Position numbers and translations under genes: made by a program
Shown here: positions 44,857 to 53,993 of the stretch, in pieces
How positions within the stretch are numbered: position 1 is the stretch's first letter
How the letters are laid out: each line of letters opens with the position of its first letter
The notes under the pieces: generated by a model
What the model was told of the DNA's origin: nothing
Seen by the model: only the letters and a program-made list of their open reading frames with translations
Databases searched by the model: none
Assembly: GCA_046155895.1 (NCBI GenBank)
Contig: JBJXFB010000063.1
Span: forward strand, 13,394-77,393
Length of the DNA stretch: 64,000 bases
Direction: 5' to 3'
Source of the DNA: DASYPQ01 sp046155895
Lineage (GTDB): Bacteria; Planctomycetota; UBA1135; GCA-002686595

Positions 44857-46515
44857 GTGTGGAGGGCTCGCCTTCTGCGGGCGGCGACGCTGGCCTCGCT
44901 GCTGGCGGGCCTCGTCGCGCTGCTCCTCGGGATCGCTCATTCGGGCACGCCCGGCTGGGACGCGACCGGGCACGCCTTCGCGGCGCTCCGGATGGCGCAG
45001 GCGCTGCGCGACTTCGACCTCGCCCGCTTCTTCGAGCTCTTCCACAAGGCCGACTTCTACCCCCCGCTCGGGCGCCTCGGCTACACCCTCGCGTTCCTGC
45101 TCGACGGGAACGGCTTCTACGCGCCTCGCGCGATCAACGCGCTCGCTTGGATCGTATCGGTCTGGCTCGCGACGCGGATCAGCCGGCACCTCGTCCCGCG
45201 CGAGGCGGGAGACACGGCGGCGTTCTTCACGGCCGTCCTCGGCCTCACTTGCTGGGTGGCGCTCGTCTACACGCGCTGCACCTACACGGAGCCCTGGTCG
45301 GCGCTCGCGAACTGCACGACGATCCTCCTCTACCTGCGCGCACGACGCAGCGGCCGGAGGATCGACGCGGCGATCGTCGGCGTCGCGCTCGGTCTCGCGC
45401 TCCTCGTCAAGTACACCTACGGCGTTCAGCTGGCTGCCGCCGTGGGGATCACCGGGCTCGCGCAGCTCCTGAACCCCGAGGGACGCGCCCAGACGATCCG
45501 CGGCGGGATCGTCCTCGTTCTCGGCGTGCTCGCGGTGCTCCTGTGGTGGTTCGTGCTTCCGCTCCCCTACGGACTCTCGACCGGTGCGGAGCATTGGAAT
45601 GCGTTCCGGATCTACCTCACCAAGGCGGCGATCCTGCCGTCCTATGGCCCTGAGTTCGTGCTCGTCGCCTGGCCGGTGATGTCGTTCATCTCGCTCGCGG
45701 CGTTCGCCCTCCAGCTCGCCGCGTTCGTCTGGGGAGCGTTTCGGTGGAAGAGCGAAGCCCACAGGCTGTGCCTGCTCCTCGGGATCATCGGACCGATCGC
45801 GTTCACGGCCTACCCCTTCCGCATCGACCGCTTCCTGATCCCGGCGCTCCCTGCGGGATGGGCGCTGGCGGGCGGCCTTGCGGCGATCGGGATCGCGCGG
45901 CTCAGACCGCGCGCACGGCTCGCTACCGGAGTCGCGCTGCTCGCGCTCCTGCTCGGCACGGCGGGCCTGGGAGCCGAGACCCTGTACCGCCTCGCGTTCC
46001 CGACCCTCCCCGAGGTCCTGCCCCTGGCCCCTCGGCAGAACCTCGACGCCTGGCGCACGCCCTACTCCTTCCGCCGCGCGCCCGCCGCGGGTCCCTACGG
46101 CTCGGAGGAGGTGCTCGAATTCGCGGCGGAGCACCTCGACGCCAGGGAGTCCTTCGGCTGGATCGGCGGGACCGGCACGGAGTTCCCGCTCGCGCTCGTG
46201 CAGTGGACGCTCTTCCGCAAGACGGGCGAGGAAGCGGCGCTCTGGCGCGAGCCCGAGGCGCAGGACCACTTCTGGCAGGATCCCGGCTGGGACGAGGCCG
46301 GATTCCGCGCCTGGGCCTCGCGGTTCACGCAGATCGTCACGCTCGATCCACCCGACCCGAAGAACCGCCCCGGACGGGATTTCGAGCGCCAGTTCGTAGC
46401 CTGGATGCGCACGAACCCCGAGTTCCAGGTCGAAGCGAGCCGGACCCTCCTGATGGACGCCAAGCGCCCGCACGCGGTGACCGCATACCGCCGGATCGGC
46501 GGCCCTAGACGCTGA
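44857..46515 (+). CDS. GT39/ArnT-type membrane glycosyltransferase
   Basis: 552 residues with about eleven hydrophobic helices. GWDATGHAFAALRMAQAL after the first helix is at the place of the catalytic Asp of dolichyl/undecaprenyl-phosphate sugar transferases (PMT/ArnT fold); DFYPPLGRLGYTLAFLL follows as in that family. The C-terminal 130 residues form a soluble periplasmic domain. GTG 44857 has GAGGAG 5 nt upstream. Probably adds a sugar to a lipid or protein in the envelope; substrate unknown. Overlaps the convergent kinase gene by 11 bp. Confidence 0.75.
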   Translation: MWRARLLRAATLASLLAGLVALLLGIAHSGTPGWDATGHAFAALRMAQALRDFDLARFFELFHKADFYPPLGRLGYTLAFLLDGNGFYAPRAINALAWIVSVWLATRISRHLVPREAGDTAAFFTAVLGLTCWVALVYTRCTYTEPWSALANCTTILLYLRARRSGRRIDAAIVGVALGLALLVKYTYGVQLAAAVGITGLAQLLNPEGRAQTIRGGIVLVLGVLAVLLWWFVLPLPYGLSTGAEHWNAFRIYLTKAAILPSYGPEFVLVAWPVMSFISLAAFALQLAAFVWGAFRWKSEAHRLCLLLGIIGPIAFTAYPFRIDRFLIPALPAGWALAGGLAAIGIARLRPRARLATGVALLALLLGTAGLGAETLYRLAFPTLPEVLPLAPRQNLDAWRTPYSFRRAPAAGPYGSEEVLEFAAEHLDARESFGWIGGTGTEFPLALVQWTLFRKTGEEAALWREPEAQDHFWQDPGWDEAGFRAWASRFTQIVTLDPPDPKNRPGRDFERQFVAWMRTNPEFQVEASRTLLMDAKRPHAVTAYRRIGGPRR

Positions 46516-47410
46516 CGAGCGTGAGGATCTCCGCGCAGCGCGCGTCGACGGCGGCGCGCGAGGCTCGCACGAGCGCCTCGACGCCGAACCCCTCGACGCA
46601 GAACGACGCCGTCGCCGTGCCGTGCAGCATCGCGCGTCGCAGCGTGGCCGGCTCCACGTTCCCCTGCGACGCCAGGTACCCCATGAATCCGCCCGCGAAG
46701 GAATCGCCCGCGCCCGTCGGATCGACGACCTCCTCGACCGGATAGGAGGGGATCGCGAAGCGCCCGGCGCGAGAGATCAGGAACGCGCCGTGCTCGCCCT
46801 TCTTGAGCACGATCAGCCGCGGGCCGAAGCCCAGAGCCTTCGCCGCGGCGCGCAGGAGGTTCCTCTCGCCCGTCAGCATGCGCGCTTCCTCGTCGTTCAG
46901 GATCAGCGCGTCGACGCGGCGCAGGAGGTGCAGCAACTCGGGCCGCGCGATCTCGATCCACAGGTTCATCGTGTCGAGCATCGTGAAGTCGGGGCGCACG
47001 ACCTGCGCCAGCGCCTTCTCCTGCACGGACGGTGCCGCGTTCGCGAGGAAGAGGAAGCGGACGTTGCGATGGACCATCGGCACTTTGGGATCGAAGTGCT
47101 CGAAGACGTTCAGGTGCGTGGCGAGCGTGTGACGCGTGTTCCCGTCCGCCTCGTAGCGCCCCGTCCAGCGGAAGGTCTTCCCTTGCGCGACCTCGAGGCC
47201 CGCGAGGTCGATCCCCCGGGCACGGAGAAGTTCTACGTCCCGAGCCTCGAAGTCCTCGCCGACTACGCCGACGAGCGCGAGGCCGCCGTACAAGCACGCC
47301 GCGAGCGAGAAGTAGGTGGCCGAGCCGCCGAGCACGTTCTCGCGGCGCTCGTGCACGGTCTCGATCGTGTCGTAGGCCAGCGTTCCGACGGAGAGGAGGG
47401 ACAGGGTCAT
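46505..47410 (-). CDS. PfkB-family carbohydrate kinase
   Basis: 301 residues. DPTGAGDSFAGGFMGYLA near residue 235 is the PfkB signature with the catalytic Asp; N-terminal GGSATYFSLAACLYGG is the substrate-binding Gly-Gly motif. Phosphorylates a sugar or nucleoside with ATP; ribose, adenosine or another substrate cannot be chosen. ATG overlaps the upstream membrane-protein stop by 4 bp. Confidence 0.88.
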   Translation of the reverse strand: MTLSLLSVGTLAYDTIETVHERRENVLGGSATYFSLAACLYGGLALVGVVGEDFEARDVELLRARGIDLAGLEVAQGKTFRWTGRYEADGNTRHTLATHLNVFEHFDPKVPMVHRNVRFLFLANAAPSVQEKALAQVVRPDFTMLDTMNLWIEIARPELLHLLRRVDALILNDEEARMLTGERNLLRAAAKALGFGPRLIVLKKGEHGAFLISRAGRFAIPSYPVEEVVDPTGAGDSFAGGFMGYLASQGNVEPATLRRAMLHGTATASFCVEGFGVEALVRASRAAVDARCAEILTLVSV

Positions 47411-48615
47411 GCCTTCTCCTCGATCTCCCGGCGCACGCTGCGCCCGCTCGGCAGCAGGAGGAACAGGCCGCCGACGAGTCCGGGGACCGCGGTCAGGAGT
47501 CGGTACGCGACGCTCACGGCGACGCCGAGGGTGCTCGGCGAGCCCAGGATATGGAAGAGGGAGCCGAAGGCCCACTCCCCGACGCCCCATCCGGCCGGCG
47601 TGATCGGCACCGAGCTGATCGTGTTCGCGATGGCGGCGACGCCGATGTACTCGACGAACGTCAGGGTGTCCCCGAAGGCGTGTCCGAGGAAGAAGATCGC
47701 CGCGCCGATGCAGATGTGGTTCACCGCCGAGAGCAGGACGGCGACGAAGAGCTCGAGAGGATGCTGCGCGTAGATCCGCAAGGCCTGGTCGATCGCCTTG
47801 AGCCGCTCCCGCTGCGGCATCCGCTCCAGCAGGGCTCCCAGATGCAGCCAGCGCCGCGGTCCGGGATGGAGCATCGCCCACAGGACGATCAGCGCCGCGA
47901 CGAAGGCCAGGACGACCGGCAGCCGCAGCTCGGCGAAGCGCTCGCCCGACGCGAGGACGACGGCCGCCGCCAAGCCCATCAGGACGAGGAGGCCGAGCGC
48001 GCGATCGACGACGACCGTGACGAACGCGTCGGCGCGCCGCTCGGGGTTCTCGCGCACGACCAGGATGGCCTTGATCACGTCGCCCCCCGTGATGCCGGCC
48101 GGCAGGACGAGGTTGAAGAAGAACCCGAGGAACGAGAGGCGCAGCGCCGAGGTCCAGCGCGTGCGGCATCCGGCGATCGCCAGCAGCCTCCACCAGCGCG
48201 TGATCGCGACGAGGGCGCCCGTGAAGATCAGGAAGAGCGCGCTCCAGAGCCCGCTCGGCTTGACGTCGCGGAAGACGCGCAGCATCCCCGGCTTCCAGTC
48301 GAGGCGCCCGACGGCGGGATCGGGCGGAGTGCCGTCCGAGGGGCGCACGACGTCGATCTCCCCGCCCGCGGCGAGAGCGCGCGCGACCTCCTGCGGCCAG
48401 CCCGGCTCGACGGCCAGGTCGGGCGCTGCGCGGAAGCGGATCGAGTCCTTGCGCCAGTCCGAGAGGATCTCGCCCGGAGCATCGAGGGTCGCGCCGCCCT
48501 CGCTCCACGAGAGACGATCGCGCCAAGGGACGAGCCAGGCGCCGAAGGCGAGCAAGCCGAGCGCCAGCGCCCTGCGCAGCCAGGCGAAGGCTCGCTTCTT
48601 CGTCTCCGCCGTCAA
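47407..48615 (-). CDS. LPG-synthase-TM/UPF0104-family membrane protein
   Basis: 402 residues with about eight helices. FFFNLVLPAGITGGDVIKAILV and ITPAGWGVGEWAF are the two signatures of the lysylphosphatidylglycerol-synthase transmembrane (UPF0104) family. The catalytic aminoacyl domain of MprF is missing, so it is a flippase- or AglD-like relative rather than an LPG synthase. A periplasmic insert of about 90 residues separates the first and second helices. Coupled to the PfkB gene. Confidence 0.85.
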   Translation of the reverse strand: MTAETKKRAFAWLRRALALGLLAFGAWLVPWRDRLSWSEGGATLDAPGEILSDWRKDSIRFRAAPDLAVEPGWPQEVARALAAGGEIDVVRPSDGTPPDPAVGRLDWKPGMLRVFRDVKPSGLWSALFLIFTGALVAITRWWRLLAIAGCRTRWTSALRLSFLGFFFNLVLPAGITGGDVIKAILVVRENPERRADAFVTVVVDRALGLLVLMGLAAAVVLASGERFAELRLPVVLAFVAALIVLWAMLHPGPRRWLHLGALLERMPQRERLKAIDQALRIYAQHPLELFVAVLLSAVNHICIGAAIFFLGHAFGDTLTFVEYIGVAAIANTISSVPITPAGWGVGEWAFGSLFHILGSPSTLGVAVSVAYRLLTAVPGLVGGLFLLLPSGRSVRREIEEKA

Positions 48616-48634
48616 GGCGTCACCGCCACCGCAC

Positions 48635-49771
48635 TCAAGGAGTCACCGCGGGCTTCACGGGGCGTTGCGCGACTCGCCCGAGCCACCAGGCCTGCCAGTC
48701 CTCCTCACGCAGCGAGGAGAAGCCGGCGCCCGAGACTTTTCCGAGCGCGCGCATCGCTCCGACTCGGACGGAAGTCTCCGGTCGGACGAGCAGGTCCATC
48801 AAGGCCTCGAGGCGGCGTTCGCGCGCCTCCTCCTCCGTCATCTTCGCGCCCTCCGGGACCCCCACCGGCAGTCCGTGCTCCCGCACGAGATCGACGACGC
48901 GCAGGAGCACCTCCGGCGAGCTCTCGCGATCGAGCTGCAGCAGGAACTCGTCGAGTACCTTCGTCCCCGCGCTCGCCACGGAGGCTTCGACCGCAGCGGC
49001 GCGCACGCGCGGCTCCACGTCGAGCAGGGCCTTCGCGAGCGCCTGCCGGATGCAGCGGCGCTTCAGGTCCTCCGACAACCGCAGGAGCGGCTGGCCGGCG
49101 ACGTTCTGATCCCCGACGGCCCCGGCGAGCTCGGCGGTCGCGCGCAGCAGGCGACGGGCGCCGTCGAGATCGAGGACGAGATCGGTGACGACCCGGCACG
49201 CGGCCTCGAGGTCGAGGCGCTCGGACGGGCTCGCTCGCGATCCGCGGTCGAGCACGGGCCGCGCGGCGCGCACGAGGCCGGCGAGAGCCTCCGAAGCGGC
49301 CTGCGCTCCGGCGGGCTCCGCGTCCTTGGGGAGCCCGGTCGGAACGCCTGCGGAGAGGCGCGCGGCGGCTCGCGACAGCCCCAGGACGGCGCGTTCCCGG
49401 GAAAGGACCCAGGGATCGAGGACCGCCAGGCGCGCGAACCACTCGACCTGGATAGCGGAGACCTGGGCCGAGGAGCCGTCGTGCTCCTCGAGCTCGACCA
49501 GGGTCTCGAGGCAGGTCTGGGCGGGGTCCTCGACCGCGGAGGGGTCCTTCTTCTCCAGGTTGGTCTCGATCCCGAGCGATCGCGTGAGCACGTGCCGGAA
49601 GAAGTACTCCGTGTCGCCTTCGATCGCGGCCGTGTAGCGGTGCTCGGTCGATTCGTCGTGCAGCTGGTCCAGGTTCCAGGCCTTCGCTTCCACCACCTGG
49701 CAGCCGGAGGCGGGCATGCCGGCCAGCGCGGCGAGCAGGGGGACGGCGATCGGGAAGCGGGACGGTCGCAC
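48635..49771 (-). CDS. HEAT-repeat lipoprotein
   Basis: 378 residues. Signal peptide ending in ASGC (Cys24), a lipobox-like site. The mature part is helical with HEAT-like repeats, clearest near the C-terminus (EPRVRAAAVEASVAS, SPEVLLRVVDLVRE, ETSVRVGAMRALGKV). Probable membrane-anchored scaffold. Starts with GTG 49771; 19 bp upstream of the UPF0104 gene, so the three minus genes are one operon. Confidence 0.7.
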   Translation of the reverse strand: MRPSRFPIAVPLLAALAGMPASGCQVVEAKAWNLDQLHDESTEHRYTAAIEGDTEYFFRHVLTRSLGIETNLEKKDPSAVEDPAQTCLETLVELEEHDGSSAQVSAIQVEWFARLAVLDPWVLSRERAVLGLSRAAARLSAGVPTGLPKDAEPAGAQAASEALAGLVRAARPVLDRGSRASPSERLDLEAACRVVTDLVLDLDGARRLLRATAELAGAVGDQNVAGQPLLRLSEDLKRRCIRQALAKALLDVEPRVRAAAVEASVASAGTKVLDEFLLQLDRESSPEVLLRVVDLVREHGLPVGVPEGAKMTEEEARERRLEALMDLLVRPETSVRVGAMRALGKVSGAGFSSLREEDWQAWWLGRVAQRPVKPAVTP

Positions 49772-49857
49772 CGGGAGAGTCTATTCACGACAGGCGGCGG
49801 GTGGAATCTCCAGCACGTGCTCGGCCGCTAGACTCCCTCGCTCCAGGGCCGGCGCGC

Positions 49858-51420
49858 ATGAACTCGACACTTCCCGTGCTGCGCCGCGCTCTGGGCCCCG
49901 GCCTTCTCCTCGCGGCGCTCGCCTTCCTCCCCGCGACGGCCTGGTTCCTCGTCGACGGACGACTGAAGATCGATCTCTCCGACGAAGGGTACCTCTGGTA
50001 CGGAACGAAGGCGCTGCGCGACGGGCTCGTCCCGATGCGCGACTTCCAGGCCTACGACCCGGGCCGGTACGCGTGGACCGCGGCATGGAGCTTCGTCCTC
50101 GGCGAGAGCCTGGTGGCGCAGCGCTTCGCCTGCGTCCTCTTCGGCTGCCTCGGCGTGCTCGGCGGGCTGCTCGCCGCTCGCAGGCTCGGGCGCGACCCGT
50201 TCTTCCTCCTTTGCGTCGCTCTCGCGCTGGGCGCCTGGATGGCGCCGCGCTACAAGGTCTTCGACGGAAGCCTGGCGCTGATCTCGCTGTGGGCGGGTGT
50301 TCGGCTGCTCGAGAAACCCTCGATCCCGCGCCACTTCTGGATCGGAGTCCTGGGGGGGCTCGCGGCCTTCTTCGGCCGCAACCACGGCGCCTACCACCTC
50401 GCGGCATTCGCGGCGCTGATCGTCTGGGCGTCCCGCGGCGCGGGCGCCGCCGCGACGGTACGTCGTGCTCTGGCCTGGATGGCCGGGATCGTCGTCGGGT
50501 ATCTGCCCCAGCTCGTCCTGTTCGTCGCCGCGGACGGGTACTTCGACGCTTGGATCGATTCCATCGCCCTCCTCCTCGAGAAGGGCTCGAACCTCCCGGT
50601 CGCCGTGCCCTGGCCCTGGATCTCGCCGGGCGACTGGCCTTGGTGGCCGCGGGCGTCCATGTTCGCGATCGGCTGCTTCTTCCTCGCCTTTCCCGCGTTC
50701 CTCGTCCTGGCCGTGATCCGGATGCTGTCCCTGCGGCGGTCGGGCGTTGCGGCGAACCCTGTGCTCCTCGCCGCGGTGTGCATCGTCGCACCCTACGCGC
50801 ACTTGGTGTTCTCCCGCGCCGATGTCGTGCACCTCACGCACGGCGCGCCGGTCCTCGTGCTCGGGATCCTCGCGCTCGGGCGTTCCTTCGCCGGAGCGCC
50901 GGCGATCACCAGGGCGCTCCACGCACCCGTCCTCCTCGCGGCGAGTCTCCTCGCGACGCTCCTCTGGACGAGCCTCGCCGTCCAGGCCGCGATGTTCCCC
51001 GAAGCGTTCGAGACCGTCGTGGTCGCCGGGCAGGAGATGCGCGTCGACCGCTACGACGCCCGGGTGATCGCGGGAGCGCGCAAGCTCGCCCTCGATCTCG
51101 CGCGGCCGGACGAGCCCGTGTTCTTCGCCCCCAACCAGCCACTCCTCTATCCGCTCACGGAGCGGCGCTCACCCACGCGGGAGATCTACCTCATCCACCC
51201 GGCGAGCCCCCAGGAGGAGGCCGAGCTCGTCCGGGAGATCGAATCCTCCGGGGTGCGCTGGGCGATGATCCGCGACTACCCGCTCGACGGACGGGACGAT
51301 CTGCGCTTCTCGAAGACGCACCCGCTGCTCGCGCGCTACCTGCACGAAAACTTCACGCCGGTCCGGATCGACGATCTCCCGCCGGACGAATTCGTCGTTC
51401 GCCGGCCGCCGGGGCGCTGA
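49858..51420 (+). CDS. GT39-like membrane glycosyltransferase
   Basis: 520 residues from ATG 49858. About ten hydrophobic helices. DLSDEGYLWYGTKALRDG after helix 1 is the Asp-Glu motif of PMT/ArnT-type transferases and is followed by MRDFQAYDPGRYAW. The last ~120 residues are a soluble domain (VFFAPNQPLLYPLTERR). Similar in plan to the gene at 44857, though not evidently its duplicate. Substrate unknown. Confidence 0.75.
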   Translation: MNSTLPVLRRALGPGLLLAALAFLPATAWFLVDGRLKIDLSDEGYLWYGTKALRDGLVPMRDFQAYDPGRYAWTAAWSFVLGESLVAQRFACVLFGCLGVLGGLLAARRLGRDPFFLLCVALALGAWMAPRYKVFDGSLALISLWAGVRLLEKPSIPRHFWIGVLGGLAAFFGRNHGAYHLAAFAALIVWASRGAGAAATVRRALAWMAGIVVGYLPQLVLFVAADGYFDAWIDSIALLLEKGSNLPVAVPWPWISPGDWPWWPRASMFAIGCFFLAFPAFLVLAVIRMLSLRRSGVAANPVLLAAVCIVAPYAHLVFSRADVVHLTHGAPVLVLGILALGRSFAGAPAITRALHAPVLLAASLLATLLWTSLAVQAAMFPEAFETVVVAGQEMRVDRYDARVIAGARKLALDLARPDEPVFFAPNQPLLYPLTERRSPTREIYLIHPASPQEEAELVREIESSGVRWAMIRDYPLDGRDDLRFSKTHPLLARYLHENFTPVRIDDLPPDEFVVRRPPGR

Positions 51421-51435
51421 TCCCGTGGAGGGATC
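51419..51435. terminator. Short hairpin between convergent genes
   Basis: GATCCC (51419-51424) and GGGATC (51430-51435) enclose a 5-nt loop at the end of the glycosyltransferase gene, in the 23-bp gap to the next gene. No T-tract. Confidence 0.3.
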
Positions 51436-51443
51436 CGCGCGGG

Positions 51444-52037
51444 TCAGAGCCAGATCGAGAAGCCGACGAACAGCGCGAGATTCGAGACGTCGTCCTCGGT
51501 GGGCCCCAGGTCCCGCGAGAAGATCTGCTTCCAGCTGAAACCCATGTCGACGGCGGCGCAGCTGCTGACGAAGGCCTCCAGGCCGAGGCGCGCCTCGACG
51601 AAGGGCGAAGTGTCGGTCTCGTCGGTCGCGGCGATGTCGTCGTTGATGTCGAAGACGTTCATGCCGGTGCGCAGGCCGATGTAGGGACGGCTCGAGCCGT
51701 CGGGAGAGGGGTAGAACCGCGCCCCGACGCCGATTTCCATGGTGCTCGTGTTGATCTCGTCGCCGGCGCTGTCCTCGAACTGGGTGTCGCTCGCGCTCGC
51801 GATGCCCTCGATGAGCAGCTGATCGGTCGCGAAGCGCCCTCCAGCCACGTCGACCGAGAAGACGTCGGTGTCGCCGAAGTCGCCGCCGTCGGTCATCGAG
51901 AAGAGAGCCGAGCTGCCGCCTTCCCAGTGCCAGTCCCCAGCCTGCGACGGGCGCGGAGGGTTCGTCGACGCGCAGGAAGCGACGAAGGTGAGGCCGAGGG
52001 CGAGCGCGGAGGCGCGAGAGAGGATCGAGGTCAGCAT
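51444..52037 (-). CDS. Outer-membrane-type beta-barrel lipoprotein
   Basis: 197 residues. Signal peptide with VASC (Cys22). The rest alternates in beta-strand fashion (EIGVGARFYPSP, RPYIGLRTGMNVFD, FVEARLGLEAFVS) and ends in an aromatic strand FVGFSIWL, like small 8-stranded OmpA/OmpW-type barrels. AGGAGA precedes the ATG by 6 nt. Probable outer-membrane protein, consistent with a Gram-negative-type envelope. Confidence 0.7.
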   Translation of the reverse strand: MLTSILSRASALALGLTFVASCASTNPPRPSQAGDWHWEGGSSALFSMTDGGDFGDTDVFSVDVAGGRFATDQLLIEGIASASDTQFEDSAGDEINTSTMEIGVGARFYPSPDGSSRPYIGLRTGMNVFDINDDIAATDETDTSPFVEARLGLEAFVSSCAAVDMGFSWKQIFSRDLGPTEDDVSNLALFVGFSIWL

Positions 52038-52137
52038 GAATCTCTCCTGGGGATGGGCCGGGATCGGAATCGACAAGCTGTGGGTCCGACGGGGTGGGAG
52101 GCTAGCAATGCCTTCCGGGGAGGTCCACAAGCCGAGA

Positions 52138-52171
52138 TCGGCGCGCGTGTGGCGCGTGGTTCTCGCGCCGA
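52138..52171 (-). terminator. Possible terminator hairpin after ssrA
   Basis: TCGGCGCG (52138-52145) pairs with CGCGCCGA (52164-52171), 18-nt loop, 12 bp beyond the mature tmRNA 3' end. No strong T-tract follows. Confidence 0.3.
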
Positions 52172-52182
52172 GGGCGGGTGGG

Positions 52183-52538
52183 TGGTGGAGGCGGCGGGAA
52201 TCGAACCCGCGTCCCGGAATGCCCGCGCACCAAGCGTCTACGTGCGTGTTCCACGGTTTGGTTCTCGTCCTCGCGACGCCCGTGGACGGGCTGCGCTCGG
52301 ACCAGCCTCGGTGTGTTCTCGCCGGTCCGCCCCGAGGCGCGACTCGCCGGCCAGTCCGCTGTGTACGTCTCCACCCGGCCGCGGACACTCCGGGTGGAAA
52401 CGGCTGCCTGATGAATCAGGCCGCGAGAGAGAAATTGTTGGCATGCAATGCCGCCCCAAGAGGATTTAACGGGGTGACTCGAGATCCCCGGCACGCAACC
52501 TGGAGACTGACGAAACCGGTCGAGACCAGTGCGCCCCC
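52183..52538 (-). ncRNA. ssrA: tmRNA (ssrA), predicted tag ending ANNFSLAA
   Basis: 356 nt. Acceptor GGGGGCG (from 52538) pairs with CGCCTCC before ACCA (3' end 52183, CCA encoded). The 5' part reads ACTGGTCTCGACCGG, the tmRNA D-loop-like segment; the 3' part has T-arm GCGGGTTCGATTCCCGC. The tag frame 52442-52416 reads Ala-Asn-Asn-Phe-Ser-Leu-Ala-Ala then TGA, and its stop lies in a GCCTGA/TCAGGC hairpin as usual. The resume codon could be this GCC or the GCA three codons upstream. Works with SmpB (57381-56893) to rescue stalled ribosomes. Confidence 0.95.
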
Positions 52539-52709
52539 CGATGAGTTGCCCGTAGAATGTAGCACGACACGCCGAGCGAGCGAAGTCGGGAAGTCCGGCT
52601 TCCTTTCGTTTCCTTCCGTTCTTCCTCCGAACTCCCGCTCGAAACGAGAGCTCTTCTCGGGTCCGGCGAAGGGTCACGCATCACCCCCACCTCGCTCCCA
52701 GGAAGGTCC

Positions 52710-53834
52710 ATGCGCACAGCACTCGCCATCGCAGCTGCGGTTCTTCCGTTCACGTCCCAGGCCGGCGCCCAGACCATCTTCGTCCCTCCGGTCGAGGTCT
52801 CCACCCTCACCCATCAGCACTTCGCCGATCCGGGTCCGCCCAGCAGCACCATCACACGTGACACGGTGCAGTTTCCCTGCACGGGTGGAGCCTGCAACGG
52901 ACCGGGGTTCACGGCCACGATCGGGATGGGAGATACGATCGCGGTCCGCTTCGAGGCCCCGCCGGGCACTCGGTTCGTGGTCACGCGCGCTCCCGGCGGC
53001 ACGCAGTACTTCTGGGCCATCGCCAATTGGCAGACGAACACCGGGGACACCATCTCGAATTTCGCTTCCGCTTCGACCACCTTCGAAAACCTGGCCGGAA
53101 CGGCCCCCACGAGCACCTTCGAGCAGCATGCGGTCAGCGACAATGGTCAGGCCGTAAAGAGCTTGAACCAGTACACCGTCAGCGGGAGTTTCTCGTTCAC
53201 AGCGATGAACGTGCAGTTCGCGGTCAATCACGGTGTCTTGTCCATCTCACGCACCTATAACCCCGTCGACTCCATCGCCTCGCCCTCCTTCGGCAGCGCT
53301 CGGGTGGTGACCGGCGGGGCCAGCGACACGACCGTGATGTCGATCGAGCCGCTCCCCGGAGCACCGTTCTGCTTCGGCGATGGGACGGCCGCAGCGTGTC
53401 CGTGCGGGAACAGTGGCTCGCCCGGCCGCGGATGCCAGAACTCGTCCACGACTGGAGGCGCCCAGCTCGTTGCGACGGGAACGAGCAGCCCCGACACGAT
53501 GGTGTTGTCAGCGACCGATGAGAAGCCCACCGCGCTCACGATCTTCCTCCAGGGGACGCAGGCGATCAGCCCCGTTACGTACGGCGACGGCCTCCGATGC
53601 GTGCACGGAGTCCTGAAGCGCCTCTACACCAAGACCGCGGCCGGAGGCGCGGCATCCGCGCCGCAAGGTGGGGATCTCTCGATCACCGCTCGGTCGGCGC
53701 AGTTGAGTCATCCGATCGCCCCGGGTTCGACTCGCTACTACATGACCTACTACCGCGACGGAGCCGCCGGGTTCTGCCCCAGCCCGACGGGCAGCACCTT
53801 CAATGGCTCGAATGCCTGGACGATCCTGTGGTGA
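52710..53834 (+). CDS. Secreted cysteine-patterned protein, tandem paralogue 1
   Basis: 374 residues; signal peptide to about AGAQ (20). Two-part mature protein. The N-terminal beta domain begins FVPPVEVSTLTHQH and has a Cys pair in FPCTGGACNGPGF. The C-terminal domain starts FCFGDGTAAACPCGNSG with four Cys, continues YGDGLRCVHG and FCPSPTG, and ends GSNAWTILW; this layout is common at the C-termini of Poly30-like planctomycete secreted proteins, function unknown. AGGAAGG precedes the ATG. Eight Cys suggest four disulfides. First of three paralogues. Confidence 0.8.
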   Translation: MRTALAIAAAVLPFTSQAGAQTIFVPPVEVSTLTHQHFADPGPPSSTITRDTVQFPCTGGACNGPGFTATIGMGDTIAVRFEAPPGTRFVVTRAPGGTQYFWAIANWQTNTGDTISNFASASTTFENLAGTAPTSTFEQHAVSDNGQAVKSLNQYTVSGSFSFTAMNVQFAVNHGVLSISRTYNPVDSIASPSFGSARVVTGGASDTTVMSIEPLPGAPFCFGDGTAAACPCGNSGSPGRGCQNSSTTGGAQLVATGTSSPDTMVLSATDEKPTALTIFLQGTQAISPVTYGDGLRCVHGVLKRLYTKTAAGGAASAPQGGDLSITARSAQLSHPIAPGSTRYYMTYYRDGAAGFCPSPTGSTFNGSNAWTILW

Positions 53835-53993
53835 CGGGAAGATCCTCTCGCTGAGCATGAGGCAGGAGGAGGCCGACGGGCTTTTTCCTGCGCGTTGCCG
53901 GACCTCCTCGTAGACTCGGCCAGGGGCGGTGACTCCAGCCCCTTCGAGGGCGTGCCGCGGAATCCCGATCCACACCGAGTTCGAGGCAGAACC

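Noticed and set aside
52102..52677. Open frames within and around the ssrA locus
   Set aside because: The DNA is explained by tmRNA structure; the frames have no start signal or family likeness.
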